DNA of 64,000 nt, taken from Candidatus Omnitrophota bacterium. Its GTDB lineage: Bacteria > Omnitrophota > Gorgyraeia > Gygaellales > JAQTUX01. The position numbers and the translations under genes are program-made. The DNA lies in the NCBI GenBank assembly GCA_028707125.1, contig JAQTUX010000001.1:1-64000 (forward strand), given 5' to 3'. Below, one piece after another: positions 1 through 8,437 of this stretch. Position 1 is the first letter of the stretch. Every line of letters starts with the position of its first letter. Below the pieces are notes generated by a model. It was not told the origin of the DNA and searched no databases. It saw only the letters and a list, made by a program, of their open reading frames with translations.

Positions 1-1083
1 CTTACGCAGGTAGGCCTTGAACTACATAGGCGCGGGCTAAAAACTCTAAACGGCAAGGAATGGCGCAGGCAGGTTATCTCAAGGATCTTAAAGAATCCCT
101 TCTATAAGGGCTACATCCAGTACAGCGGAGAGTATCATAAAGGCACTCATCCTCCAATTGTAGAAGAGTGGCTATGGGAAAGGGCCAACAAGATATTAAA
201 CGCAAGACTCCCCGGCCACAACTTTGTGCAGAAGGAAAGATTCTACGAATACCTACTTGCAGGGATCATCAGATGCGGCGATTGTGGCAGCCATATGGTC
301 TGCAATTTCTCGGGCGGCCGCGGCCGGAGAAAGTTCTTTTATTATGAATGCAGCCGCGCTAAGCAAGCCCTGGGATGCAAGGCTGCGCGCATCTCCGCAA
401 CCACTTTTGACAAAGCCATAATCGATTATTTCAGGCGGGCATCCAAGGACAAAAGCATTATTATAAAAGCCCTTGGCGACGCAATGCTCGAGTCGCAGGC
501 AAAGCTTGAAAAGATAGAGGCAGACCTTAAAGAAAAGGAAACCAGGCTAAACGGGTTCCGGCACCAGGCAAATAAGCTGCTGGAATTAGCCCTGGGTAAT
601 GCCGTCACCAAAGGCTCCACCTATAAAGACAAGATGAATGACCTGGAAGCCGAGATCGCAAAACTTGAAGACGAGATAGACAAGCTGCAGGCCCAGAAGC
701 GAGTTGCCAGCATAAACGCCTGCTCCGGTGAGCTCGTATACCGAACCATGGGCTTTGCCATACAACACCTCGAAGATGCCTCTCCGGAAACCCAGAAAAG
801 CCTCATACAAGCCCTGATCAAGGATATCTACGTGTATAGCGACCGGCTGGTAATCAATATGTATGTTGACGAACCTCTTGAAGGCATCCTCCCTACCGAA
901 ATAGCCTCTATAAACGAAAAGCGCCCTACAGAAGCCTGTAAGGCGCTTGCATCCACTGTATCGCTACCCGAAGTTTCGGATAGTTGTCAACAATGGCTGC
1001 CCCGCATGGACTCGAACCATGATAGTCAGATCCAGAATCTGAAGTCCTACCGATTAGACGACAGGGCAAAAACCTACCAGTAA
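1..1083 (+). CDS. Large serine recombinase, 3' part (5' end outside window)
   Basis: The frame is open from base 1, so the N-terminal catalytic serine domain lies outside the window. Visible are the recombinase domain (ISRILKNPFYKGYIQYSGEY, then HPPIVEEWLWERANKIL), a zinc beta-ribbon with Cys at codons 92, 95, 117 and 126 counted from base 1, a long coiled coil (about codons 150-245) and the usual IYVYSDRLVI-type strand. This is the layout of large serine integrases of phages and integrative elements. The last 25-30 codons run antisense through tRNA-Gln (994-1068), and a hairpin lies at 919-948. The native C-terminus may therefore have ended earlier or been replaced at the junction. It is the only long plus-strand gene here and points at a tRNA 3' end, as integrases of tRNA-targeting elements do. 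Confidence 0.87.
   Translation, partial: LTQVGLELHRRGLKTLNGKEWRRQVISRILKNPFYKGYIQYSGEYHKGTHPPIVEEWLWERANKILNARLPGHNFVQKERFYEYLLAGIIRCGDCGSHMVCNFSGGRGRRKFFYYECSRAKQALGCKAARISATTFDKAIIDYFRRASKDKSIIIKALGDAMLESQAKLEKIEADLKEKETRLNGFRHQANKLLELALGNAVTKGSTYKDKMNDLEAEIAKLEDEIDKLQAQKRVASINACSGELVYRTMGFAIQHLEDASPETQKSLIQALIKDIYVYSDRLVINMYVDEPLEGILPTEIASINEKRPTEACKALASTVSLPEVSDSCQQWLPRMDSNHDSQIQNLKSYRLDDRAKTYQ
919..948 (-). terminator. Hairpin downstream of tRNA-Gln, probable terminator
   Basis: Arms AAGCGCC and GGCGCTT extend through one mismatch into TACAG/CTGTA, with an AAGC loop. Read on the minus strand it is followed by UUUUCG, a weak U-tract, so it fits termination of the gltX-lipoprotein-tRNA-Gln transcript. 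It lies inside the plus-strand recombinase frame. Confidence 0.5.
994..1068 (-). tRNA. tRNA-Gln (anticodon CTG)
   Basis: Reverse complement folds as a full cloverleaf. Acceptor TGCCCTG pairs with CGGGGCA; the anticodon stem is TCAGA/TCTGA around loop TTCTGGA (anticodon CTG); the T-arm is CATGG-TTCGAGT-CCATG. Discriminator G and an encoded CCA occupy 994-997. It starts 5 bases after the stop of the lipoprotein gene, so it appears to be transcribed with gltX. Its 3' end faces the recombinase, the orientation expected when an element integrates into a tRNA 3' end. Confidence 0.95.
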
Positions 1084-1268
1084 TTTTCCTGGAACCACTT
1101 GTCTGCCTTATTAAGCGCCTTTACCACGGCAGTTCCGTCGCTGACAGCGCCTTCCACTGTCCCGCCTACTGTGGTGGCTACGCCGGTAGCAAACCCTCCC
1201 AGGGTGCGGCAGCCGGACAACAAAAGAACAGCGCAAACGACAGAAATACAGATCAATACGCGGGTCAT
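1074..1268 (-). CDS. Small secreted lipoprotein, entericidin-like size
   Basis: 64 residues starting MTRVLICIS, with a hydrophobic signal and lipobox LLSGC (Cys about residue 20), then a Gly/Val-rich stretch (GGFATGVATTVGGTVEGAV) and a charged end. The start is chosen at 1268 because GGAGGGG lies 5 bases upstream and the ATG overlaps the gltX stop (ATGA). Probably anchored in a membrane after lipidation. The function is not evident; the composition recalls small glycine-rich lipoproteins such as entericidins, but no family is claimed. Confidence 0.7.
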   Translation of the reverse strand: MTRVLICISVVCAVLLLSGCRTLGGFATGVATTVGGTVEGAVSDGTAVVKALNKADKWFQENYW

Positions 1269-2581
1269 CTTTTCCCCTCCCATCTCTCTATCCAATACTG
1301 CAGACGCTTAAGCGTCTTTTCCCTGCCTAAAAGGGCTATGGTCTCAAACAGGCCCGGCCCTACTGTTTTTCCGGTCAGGGCAAGCCGGACAGGATGCACC
1401 AGCGCCCCCGCCTGTATGTTCAATTCTGCCACAAGCGCTCTAAATGCCTGCTCTATTGCCGCGTCGGTGAAATTATCCAGCCCTGCAAAGCGCTGGCAAA
1501 GCAAAGAAAACTCTTTTGATAGACCACTGCTAAGGTATTTCTCTACGCCCTCTTTATTAAAGTCGATTTTATCCGTAAAGAAGTAGTCCGCCCAATCAAG
1601 GAAATCGGGCAGGACATCCATACGCGGTTGAAATAATTTTACTAAAAAAGCCAGTTGTTTTCTATCAAAATCTGCTTCTTTTATAAACCCCTTCTCGATC
1701 AACAGGGGGATAATAAACTCCGTAAGCTTTTCCGGGTCCTCTTTCTTAATATATTGGCTGTTTATCCACTTTAGTTTATTGATGTCAAACGCGGCCGCTG
1801 TCTTATTGGCGTTTTTCAGAGAGAAGCTTTTTATCGCGTCCTTTATGCCTATGACCTCCTGATTATTTCTGGGAGACCAGCCGAGGAGTAAAAGGTAATT
1901 AACGATACCGGCGGGCAGATAGCCCATCTTCCTGTAATCACTGATAGCGGTAGCGCCCGTGCGCTTGGAAAGCCGGCCCCCTTCCATTCCCAGTATGAGC
2001 GGCAGATGAGCGAATTTAGGCAGCTTGAAACCTGATGCCTCATACAGCACTATCTGTTTCGGCGTGTTGGAAATATGGTCATCCCCCCGGATTATATGCG
2101 TAATATTCATAAGCGCGTCGTCTATAACGCAGGCGAAATTGTATGTGGGGCTGCCGTCTGATTTTATCAGCACCTGGTCTTTTATCAATGAGGCGTCAAA
2201 TTCGATCTCGCCCCTGATAACGTCGTACATCTTGATGGGCTGCGGCTGGAGCTTAAATATTATCGCCTCACCGTCTTTGTATGCCTTGCCTTCCTTTAGC
2301 AGCTTTTCAGCGTATTCCCTGTAGATATTGAACCTCTGGCTCTGATAGTAGATCTCATCCCAGTCCATACCCATCCACTTTAAGCTGTTCAGTATCTCAT
2401 CAAGATATTCCTTTTTTGAACGCTGGGTATCGGTGTCTTCTATCCTCAATATGAACTTGCCGCCTCTTGACTTGGCGAAGACCCAGTTAAAAAGGGCTGT
2501 CCTTGCCCCGCCTATATGGAGGTAGCCTGTCGGCGACGGGGCAAATCTTACCCTGACTTCCGGCTGAATATTTTCGTTCAT
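1265..2581 (-). CDS. gltX: Glutamate--tRNA ligase
   Basis: Class I aminoacyl-tRNA synthetase charging tRNA-Glu with glutamate in the cytosol. The Rossmann HIGH-type motif is in PSPTGYLHIGGARTALFN near the N-terminus, and the KMSKS-type motif appears as RLSKRTGA near residue 230. The C-terminal helical anticodon domain is present. At 438 residues it is slightly short of the usual 460-500. The start overlaps the stop of the oxidoreductase gamma subunit (ATGA). Co-transcription with tRNA-Gln is notable, because many bacterial GluRS enzymes are non-discriminating and also glutamylate tRNA-Gln for amidation by GatCAB; which type this is cannot be read from the sequence alone. Confidence 0.96.
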   Translation of the reverse strand: MNENIQPEVRVRFAPSPTGYLHIGGARTALFNWVFAKSRGGKFILRIEDTDTQRSKKEYLDEILNSLKWMGMDWDEIYYQSQRFNIYREYAEKLLKEGKAYKDGEAIIFKLQPQPIKMYDVIRGEIEFDASLIKDQVLIKSDGSPTYNFACVIDDALMNITHIIRGDDHISNTPKQIVLYEASGFKLPKFAHLPLILGMEGGRLSKRTGATAISDYRKMGYLPAGIVNYLLLLGWSPRNNQEVIGIKDAIKSFSLKNANKTAAAFDINKLKWINSQYIKKEDPEKLTEFIIPLLIEKGFIKEADFDRKQLAFLVKLFQPRMDVLPDFLDWADYFFTDKIDFNKEGVEKYLSSGLSKEFSLLCQRFAGLDNFTDAAIEQAFRALVAELNIQAGALVHPVRLALTGKTVGPGLFETIALLGREKTLKRLQYWIERWEGKR

Positions 2582-3111
2582 CCTAAAGACATCCCTTTTC
2601 TCAAGGCCTTCTCATTTATCTCTATCAAATCTTCTCTGCCCTTTGGGGCAAGTTCTTTAAATGTCTTAAGCACCGAATCAAGAGAGACCGCCTTGTTTTT
2701 TGCCAGATACGCCCCGAGGGCGACCATATTAGCCACCTTGACGTTACCCATATCCGCGGCAATGGCTGTAAAAGGTAATTTTACCACATTGATGTGCTTT
2801 TCGGCAACGGATCGATCGACAAGCGTGCTGTTTATAATGATCGTCCCGCCGCGAGAGACCCTCTGTTTGAACTTTGCGAACGACGGCTGGTTAAATACAA
2901 ACACCGCGTCTGCCGACTCAAACAAGGGAGAGGAGATCGGATCGTCGGAGATCGTCACCAGGCAATGGGCTGTTCCGCCGCGGACCTCCGCGCCGTAAGA
3001 AGGGAACCAGCTGACCCTTCTGCCTTCATTCATTGCCGCGATGGCGATGACCTTACCCAGAAGCATTATCCCCTGTCCGCCGAAACCGGCAATTATTATG
3101 CGTTCAGTCAT
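2578..3111 (-). CDS. 2-oxoacid:ferredoxin oxidoreductase, gamma subunit
   Basis: 177 residues starting MTERIIIAGFGGQGIMLLGK, the characteristic GFGGQG motif of the gamma (PF01558) subunit. It continues with SYGAEVRGGTAHC, typical of KorC/VorC. The start is set at 3111 because the upstream in-frame extension runs through a palindromic repeat. It partners the alpha, beta and ferredoxin-like subunits upstream and is separated from beta only by the hairpin at 3120-3139. The complex oxidatively decarboxylates a 2-oxoacid to acyl-CoA with reduced ferredoxin; the substrate (2-oxoglutarate, branched-chain or other) is not decided here. Confidence 0.9.
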   Translation of the reverse strand: MTERIIIAGFGGQGIMLLGKVIAIAAMNEGRRVSWFPSYGAEVRGGTAHCLVTISDDPISSPLFESADAVFVFNQPSFAKFKQRVSRGGTIIINSTLVDRSVAEKHINVVKLPFTAIAADMGNVKVANMVALGAYLAKNKAVSLDSVLKTFKELAPKGREDLIEINEKALRKGMSLG

Positions 3112-3119
3112 ATTATATT

Positions 3120-3139
3120 CCCCACACGTAAGTGTGGGG
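3120..3139. repeat. Perfect hairpin repeat, copy 1 (GTAA loop)
   Basis: CCCCACACGTAAGTGTGGGG: 8-bp stem with a GTAA (GNRA-type) tetraloop. The same sequence with flanking ATT...T is at 9620-9639. It lies between the beta and gamma genes of one operon and has no U-tract, so a processing or stability element is more likely than a terminator. Confidence 0.8.
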
Positions 3140-3146
3140 TCCACCC

Positions 3147-3875
3147 CTATTTTATCCTTCCTAACGGAAACTCCTTCGTCATTACCTCGTCTATCCATTT
3201 CAAAGCCTCAGCCGGAGACATTCCCCAATAAGTAGGGCAAGGCGAAAGCAGCTCAACCAGCGAAAACCCCACGCCGTCAATCTGGTTCTGAAATGCCTGC
3301 TTTATTGCCTTCTTCGCCTTTATTATGTTGGACGGCGAAGATAAGCCGACCCTCTCTATATATTTTACCGGCTCAAGCACTGCCAGCATTTCGCTTATCT
3401 TCAAGGGATAGCCGCTTGTCCTAACATCCCTGCCCTGGGGGGTAGTCGCGGTCTTCTGCCCGGCGATGGTCGTGGGCGCCATCTGGCCGCCGGTCATTCC
3501 GTAAATCGCGTTATTCATAAAGATCACGGTGATGTTCTCTCCCCTGTTTGCCGCGTGAATTGTTTCGGCTGTGCCTATGGCTGCCAGGTCTCCGTCGCCT
3601 TGATAAGTAAACACTATATTTTGCGGCCTTACCCTTTTTATGCCGGTGGCCACTGCCAGCGCCCTTCCGTGCGCTGCCTCTGAACAGTCAAAATCCCAAT
3701 AATCGTAAGCAATCACGGCGCAGCCAACGGGCGCCACGCCTATTATTTTCTCTCTTATGCCCAATTCATCTACAACTTCAGCGATCAGCTTATGCGCCAT
3801 CCCGTGCCCGCATCCGGGGCAGTAGTGAGTGGTGACGCCGCGTAATGACTTAGGATGAGAATATATTTTTGTCAT
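3147..3875 (-). CDS. 2-oxoacid:ferredoxin oxidoreductase, beta (TPP) subunit
   Basis: 242 residues. The N-terminus has HYCPGCGHG, the usual beta-subunit entry motif. The thiamine pyrophosphate-Mg site is GDGDLAAIGTAETIHAANRGENITVIFMNN, that is GDG followed by NN. Later Cys-containing LLSPCPTYWGMSP is typical of KorB/VorB. It is translationally coupled to alpha (ATGA-type overlap at 3872-3875). In the cytosolic complex it carries out TPP-dependent decarboxylation and electron transfer. Confidence 0.93.
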   Translation of the reverse strand: MTKIYSHPKSLRGVTTHYCPGCGHGMAHKLIAEVVDELGIREKIIGVAPVGCAVIAYDYWDFDCSEAAHGRALAVATGIKRVRPQNIVFTYQGDGDLAAIGTAETIHAANRGENITVIFMNNAIYGMTGGQMAPTTIAGQKTATTPQGRDVRTSGYPLKISEMLAVLEPVKYIERVGLSSPSNIIKAKKAIKQAFQNQIDGVGFSLVELLSPCPTYWGMSPAEALKWIDEVMTKEFPLGRIK

Positions 3876-4915
3876 ACAATATCTTTCACTTTGTTTATGA
3901 TCTGCTCCTGGGTGGGTATCCCTCCCCCGGAGCGCCCAAGGAACTCAACCTTTGCCTTCCCATTCACAGCCAGCCGCACGTCCTCTACCATTTGCCCGTA
4001 AGACATCTCTGTCACTAAATACCTTGCCCTCTTCGCTGGCCTGAAAGCCTCAACCGGAAAAGGCCAGAGCGTTATAGGACGGATAAGGCCCGCTTTTATC
4101 TTATCCTTCCTTAACTGTTTAACCGCCTCTTCGGCGATACGCGCCATTGTGCCGTAGGCGACCAGTATAATACGGGCATCATCAACGTATTTCTCCTCCC
4201 ACCTGGTTTCTTTGCCTTCTATCTTTTTATATTTTCCCTGCAGTCCTAAATTAAATTTCTCCAGATCTCCTTCCTTCATATAAAAAGACCTCGCGATATT
4301 CGGCTTCCTGCCCTTACATCCGGTCAATGCCCAGGGCTTCTCGACATTTTTCACTTTGCGCTTTTTGCTTTTTGCTTCCAACGGCTCCATCATCTGCCCG
4401 ATTATCCCGTCTCCCAGTATCATGACCGGCATGCGGTAGATGTCCGCCAGATCAAATGCCAGCGTTGTCAGGTCAAACGCCTCCTGGACAGAATATGGGG
4501 CCAGCACTATAAGCCGGTAGTCGCCGTGCCCGCCGCCTTTTGTGGCCTGAAAGTAATCCGACTGCGCGGGCGCTATGTTGCCCAGGCCCGGCCCTCCGCG
4601 CATTATATTGACGATCACCGCGGGCAATTGCGCTCCGGCAAGATATGATATGCCCTCCTGCTTCAAGCTTATGCCGGGACTGGAAGATGAAGTCATGGCG
4701 CGCTCACCCGCCGCTGAAGCGCCGAAGACCATATTTATCGCGGAAATCTCCGATTCTGATTGGATAAAAATGCCGCCTGTTTCCGTAATCCGCTTCGCCA
4801 TATAGGCGGTAAGTTCATTCTGCGGAGTGATCGGGTAGCCGGCATAAAACCCGCAGCCCGCCTGGACAGCCGCCTCGCCGATCGCCTCGTTACCGGAAAT
4901 CAGTATCTTATTCAT
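3872..4915 (-). CDS. 2-oxoacid:ferredoxin oxidoreductase, alpha subunit
   Basis: Begins MNKILISGNEAIGEAAVQAGCGFYAGYPITPQNEL, the GN-A--GYPITP signature of KorA/VorB-type pyrimidine-binding domains; the transketolase C-terminal-like domain with GRSGGGIPTQEQI closes the protein. 347 residues, normal for the family. I prefer the start at 4915 over the in-frame ATG at 4939 because the homologous block begins there; it overlaps the ferredoxin gene by 8 bases. The gene order ferredoxin-alpha-beta-gamma matches korDABC/vor-type operons. Confidence 0.92.
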   Translation of the reverse strand: MNKILISGNEAIGEAAVQAGCGFYAGYPITPQNELTAYMAKRITETGGIFIQSESEISAINMVFGASAAGERAMTSSSSPGISLKQEGISYLAGAQLPAVIVNIMRGGPGLGNIAPAQSDYFQATKGGGHGDYRLIVLAPYSVQEAFDLTTLAFDLADIYRMPVMILGDGIIGQMMEPLEAKSKKRKVKNVEKPWALTGCKGRKPNIARSFYMKEGDLEKFNLGLQGKYKKIEGKETRWEEKYVDDARIILVAYGTMARIAEEAVKQLRKDKIKAGLIRPITLWPFPVEAFRPAKRARYLVTEMSYGQMVEDVRLAVNGKAKVEFLGRSGGGIPTQEQIINKVKDIV

Positions 4916-5117
4916 CTTTATCGATCTCAATGCAGGCATCGGGACAGATCAACACGCAAGATCTACAGCCGGTACAATTACCGCCGCCAAATACGGCGTG
5001 TCTGACCCCCATCTTATTTAATGCCTTTGACAATTTAAGCGACTTGGCCGGGCAAAACACCACGCACAGGCCGCAGCCCTTGCATTTCTCCCGGTCTATC
5101 CTGACGTTGAATTTCAC
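4908..5117 (-). CDS. 2-oxoacid oxidoreductase delta subunit, 2x[4Fe-4S] ferredoxin
   Basis: 69 residues with two CxxCxxCxxxCP clusters: CKGCGLCVVFCP near residue 15 and CTGCRSCVLICP near residue 48. This is the electron-transfer subunit of the downstream oxidoreductase. Its start overlaps the dxs stop, linking the complex to dxs in a single transcript. Confidence 0.93.
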   Translation of the reverse strand: MKFNVRIDREKCKGCGLCVVFCPAKSLKLSKALNKMGVRHAVFGGGNCTGCRSCVLICPDACIEIDKDE

Positions 5118-6976
5118 AGGTACCGCCTTATCTGTTCTGTTATGCCGGCCTTGTCCAGTTTAAAGCCGGCAAGCAATTCTTCTCTGCCGGCATGAGCGAT
5201 AAATTCACAAGGCAGGCCGATATTCCTGACCGCGCATTCTGACTGCCCTCCTATTGCCCGCGCGAGGCGCGCGCCGAATCCGCCTTCGGCAATTCCCTCT
5301 TCAATAGTAAATACCTTTGCCGCGCCCTTTATTTGCCCTGCGTAAAATTCCGCGTTGATCGGCTTGGCAAAACGCGCGTTGATCACCTTAACGCTTACGC
5401 CCGAGCTCTCCAGATCAAGCGCTGCTTCATATGAAACAGCGGCCATGCTGCCCAACGCTATGATGACGACATCTCTGCCCTGCTTGACAACCTCGGGCAT
5501 GCCTAACTTGATCTCTTTTTCTTCTAAAGCATATCGCGTTGCCGGTGCCGCGCTCTTAGGATACCTTATCGCCACGGGGTGACCGAAACCCACCGCGAAC
5601 TCAAGCATCGCTTCCAGTTCCGCGGCGTCCTTCGGCGCCATAACCGCCATACCGGGCACGCTGCTAAGATAAGAGATGTCAAATATGCCTTGATGCGTCA
5701 CTCCATCGCCTCCTACAATACCCGCCCTGTCCAGCGCGAACACAATACTTAGATCCTGCAAAGCCGCGTCCATGATCAACTGGTCAAACGCCCTCTGTAA
5801 AAACGTGGAATATACCGCCACAACCGGGATCAGGCCCTTCTTAGCCAACCCGGCGGCAAAACATACGGCGTGCTCCTCGGCAATGCCTACGTCAAAAAAC
5901 CTTTTGGGGTATTTATCCCTGAAACGGTCAAGGCCGGTGCCCTCGGGCATTGCCGCTGTAATGGCGACTATCCTGTTGTTACGGCCGGCGATATCAATGA
6001 GTTTCCCGCTGAATACTTCCGTGTAATTCGGCAGGCCGCTTTTCTTGGCCGGCTCTCCCGTAGCAATATCAAAAGGCGGGGCGCTATGGAAATTGACCGG
6101 CTTATCTTCCGCCGGCTTAAACCCCTTTCCCTTCTTGGTAATAACATGGAAAACTATCGGCCCTTTCAAATTCAGGATATTTTTGAACGCGGGTATGAGC
6201 GTATTAAGATCGTGGCCGTCAAAAGGGCCGAAGTACCTGAAGCCCATTTCTTCAAAAAACGCGCCCGGTATGAATATGCCCTTTATCCCTTCTTCCAGCT
6301 TATCGGCAAGTTTAAGCAGGCGCCTGCCCCCTTTTACCCTGTTCTTCAGGAAATCCTCAAGGGAATCCCTGAAGCGGTTATACAACGGCAAGGAGATTAT
6401 TTTATTCAGGTAAACGCTTAAGGCGCCGACGTTGGGGGCGATGCTCAATTCATTAGTATTAAGCACGACAATTATGTCTTTACCAAGATGGCCCGCGTTG
6501 TTCAGACCTTCAAAGCACGGACCTCCGCTTAAAGAGCCGTCGCCGATAACAGCGACCGCCTTGGCAGGCGCGCCGTCGCCCTTGATATCCCTGCCGCAGA
6601 CAACTCCCAAGGCAAGCGAGATCGCCGTAGAGGAATGCCCGGTGGTAAAGGCGTCGAATTCGGATTCATTCCTGCAGGGAAAACCGCTTAAGCCGCCCTT
6701 TTGCCTGAGTGTGTCAAATCTTTTGTTCCTTCCCGTAAGGATCTTGTGAGGATAGGACTGATGGCCTACGTCCCATATTATGATATCATCCGGGGTGTTA
6801 AGACAATAATGCAGGGCGATAGCCAATTCCACCGCTCCTAAACTTGAAGCAAGGTGGCCTCCCCGCCTGGATACCACCTCTATTATCCGGCGGCGGATCT
6901 CCTGCGCCAATTCAGGAAGGTCCTTAAGCGGAAGCTTCCTTAGTTCTTGTGGCGAATTGATCTTTTCCAGCAACAT
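5114..6976 (-). CDS. dxs: 1-deoxy-D-xylulose-5-phosphate synthase
   Basis: 620 residues, full length. TPP-dependent condensation of pyruvate and glyceraldehyde-3-phosphate, first step of the MEP isoprenoid pathway. Visible: N-terminal WDVGHQSYPHKILTGR, TPP motif GDGSLSGG...LNNAG...VVLNTNELSI, FGPFDGHD, and transketolase pyrimidine-domain motifs DVGIAEEHAVCFAAGLA, AGIVGGDGVTHQG and MAPKDAAELE. It follows xseB by 5 bases, the common xseB-dxs order. Confidence 0.97.
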   Translation of the reverse strand: MLLEKINSPQELRKLPLKDLPELAQEIRRRIIEVVSRRGGHLASSLGAVELAIALHYCLNTPDDIIIWDVGHQSYPHKILTGRNKRFDTLRQKGGLSGFPCRNESEFDAFTTGHSSTAISLALGVVCGRDIKGDGAPAKAVAVIGDGSLSGGPCFEGLNNAGHLGKDIIVVLNTNELSIAPNVGALSVYLNKIISLPLYNRFRDSLEDFLKNRVKGGRRLLKLADKLEEGIKGIFIPGAFFEEMGFRYFGPFDGHDLNTLIPAFKNILNLKGPIVFHVITKKGKGFKPAEDKPVNFHSAPPFDIATGEPAKKSGLPNYTEVFSGKLIDIAGRNNRIVAITAAMPEGTGLDRFRDKYPKRFFDVGIAEEHAVCFAAGLAKKGLIPVVAVYSTFLQRAFDQLIMDAALQDLSIVFALDRAGIVGGDGVTHQGIFDISYLSSVPGMAVMAPKDAAELEAMLEFAVGFGHPVAIRYPKSAAPATRYALEEKEIKLGMPEVVKQGRDVVIIALGSMAAVSYEAALDLESSGVSVKVINARFAKPINAEFYAGQIKGAAKVFTIEEGIAEGGFGARLARAIGGQSECAVRNIGLPCEFIAHAGREELLAGFKLDKAGITEQIRRYL

Positions 6977-6981
6977 CTTGC

Positions 6982-7227
6982 CTATTTAGCCTCTTCTTCT
7001 TCGTAATCGTCTTCTATCTTTTCGGCCGTCAGTTTCCCTTCTTTCTTTATCAGCATCTCCGCCTTCTTCTGAGCCGACTCAAGCATCTTGGAGCATTCCC
7101 TGGCAAGGCGCACGCCCTCCTCATACTTCTTAAGCGACTCATCCAGCGTGAGTTTACCGTCCTCCAATTCCGCCACTATCTTTTCAAGTTTTTTGAATGA
7201 TGCCTCAAATATGTCTTTTTCAGCCAT
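6982..7227 (-). CDS. xseB: Exodeoxyribonuclease VII small subunit
   Basis: 81 residues with the family signature FEASFKKLEKIVAELEDGKLTLDESLKKYEEGVRLAREC, then an acidic tail (EDDYEEEEAK). It pairs with XseA to form the single-strand exonuclease. The start overlaps the xseA stop by 8 bases. Confidence 0.95.
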   Translation of the reverse strand: MAEKDIFEASFKKLEKIVAELEDGKLTLDESLKKYEEGVRLARECSKMLESAQKKAEMLIKKEGKLTAEKIEDDYEEEEAK

Positions 7228-8437
7228 TGCTATTGATCTCCTCCACTCTACTTACCAGCGACCCCTTACCCAAAAGCGTCTTGACCTGTTCGCCCCTGCT
7301 TACCTGCGCCGCGTCTTTTATTATACCGCCGTCCGCGTTCAGGCTCAAACTATAACCCCTGGAAAGTATTGCCGTGGGATTAAGCGTTGAAAGCTTCCCT
7401 GAAAAAAGCTTAAGCCGCTCTCTCGCCATATCCAGGCGGTGCCCTATCTTCAAACGTATGTTTGATATTATATTATCGAGTTCCTGCTGGTATTCCAGGA
7501 TCTTATCCAGAGGGTGCCTCAACGCCCTGCTTGAGGCAAGTTCCGCGAGCCTGTGCTTCAAAGAATATATTCTCTCATTCAGGGCGGAGCTAAGCCGCAG
7601 CATATTGTTATGTATCTCTTTGAGCAGCTGGTTCTTTCTGTTAACTATGAACTTTGCCGCCGCGGACGGGGTTTCCGCGCGCAGGTCTGAAACAAAATCG
7701 GCTATAGTCCAATCGATCTCATGGCCTACGGCGGAGATCACGGGTATTCTGGAAGCGGCGATCGAGCGCGCCACCGCCTCTTCGTTGAACGCCCAGAGAT
7801 CCTCTAAGCCGCCGCCGCCTCTGCCTACTATCAATACATCCACATTCTTATATTGGTTAAATTCTTCTATGGCGCTGACAATGTCGGCCTTTGCCCCGTC
7901 GCCCTGCACTATCGTGGGGCGGATGATCACGCGAAGGAACGGCGCCTCTCTTTTGAGGATCTGCATGATGTCCCTTATGGCGGCGCCGGTGCCTGAAGTG
8001 ATTATGCCTACGGAAAAAGGCATAAGCGGAATCGGCTTCTTGCGGGACTCCTCAAACAGCCCTTCCTGATAGAGCTTTTTCTTTAACTGTTCAAAGGCAA
8101 GCTGCAGCGCGCCTATGCCTTTGGGTTCGGCCTTGTTTATGATAACCTGGTACTGCCCGCGTTTTTCGTAGACGCTCACCCTGCCGAAACAGACGACCTT
8201 TATGCCGTCCTCAAGCTTGAATTTCATCCCATCGGCGGCATTACGGAAGATCACCGCCTGAATAACGGAATTCTCATCCTTAAGCGTAAAGTACATATGG
8301 CCTGAAGAGTGGTGCGTAAAATTGGAGACCTCGCCTTCTACCCAGACCTCAAGAAACGTATTCTCAATTATTATCTTGATGTCCCGCGTTAACTCCGTTA
8401 CCGTGTATATATGCGCCTTATCCTTCGTCTGCGTCAT
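7220..8437 (-). CDS. xseA: Exodeoxyribonuclease VII large subunit
   Basis: 405 residues. N-terminal OB fold (VWVEGEVSNFTHHSSGHMYFTLKDE), catalytic domain with ITSGTGAAIRDIMQILKRE, VGRGGGGLEDLWAFNEE and ISAVGHEIDWTIADFVSDLRAETPSAAA, then a long coiled coil. Degrades single-stranded DNA in both directions. It overlaps the PilZ gene by 20 bases. Confidence 0.97.
   Translation of the reverse strand: MTQTKDKAHIYTVTELTRDIKIIIENTFLEVWVEGEVSNFTHHSSGHMYFTLKDENSVIQAVIFRNAADGMKFKLEDGIKVVCFGRVSVYEKRGQYQVIINKAEPKGIGALQLAFEQLKKKLYQEGLFEESRKKPIPLMPFSVGIITSGTGAAIRDIMQILKREAPFLRVIIRPTIVQGDGAKADIVSAIEEFNQYKNVDVLIVGRGGGGLEDLWAFNEEAVARSIAASRIPVISAVGHEIDWTIADFVSDLRAETPSAAAKFIVNRKNQLLKEIHNNMLRLSSALNERIYSLKHRLAELASSRALRHPLDKILEYQQELDNIISNIRLKIGHRLDMARERLKLFSGKLSTLNPTAILSRGYSLSLNADGGIIKDAAQVSRGEQVKTLLGKGSLVSRVEEINSNG

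Noticed and set aside
224-421. Short plus-strand frame inside the recombinase
   Set aside because: Shifted-frame shadow of the recombinase zinc-ribbon coding region.
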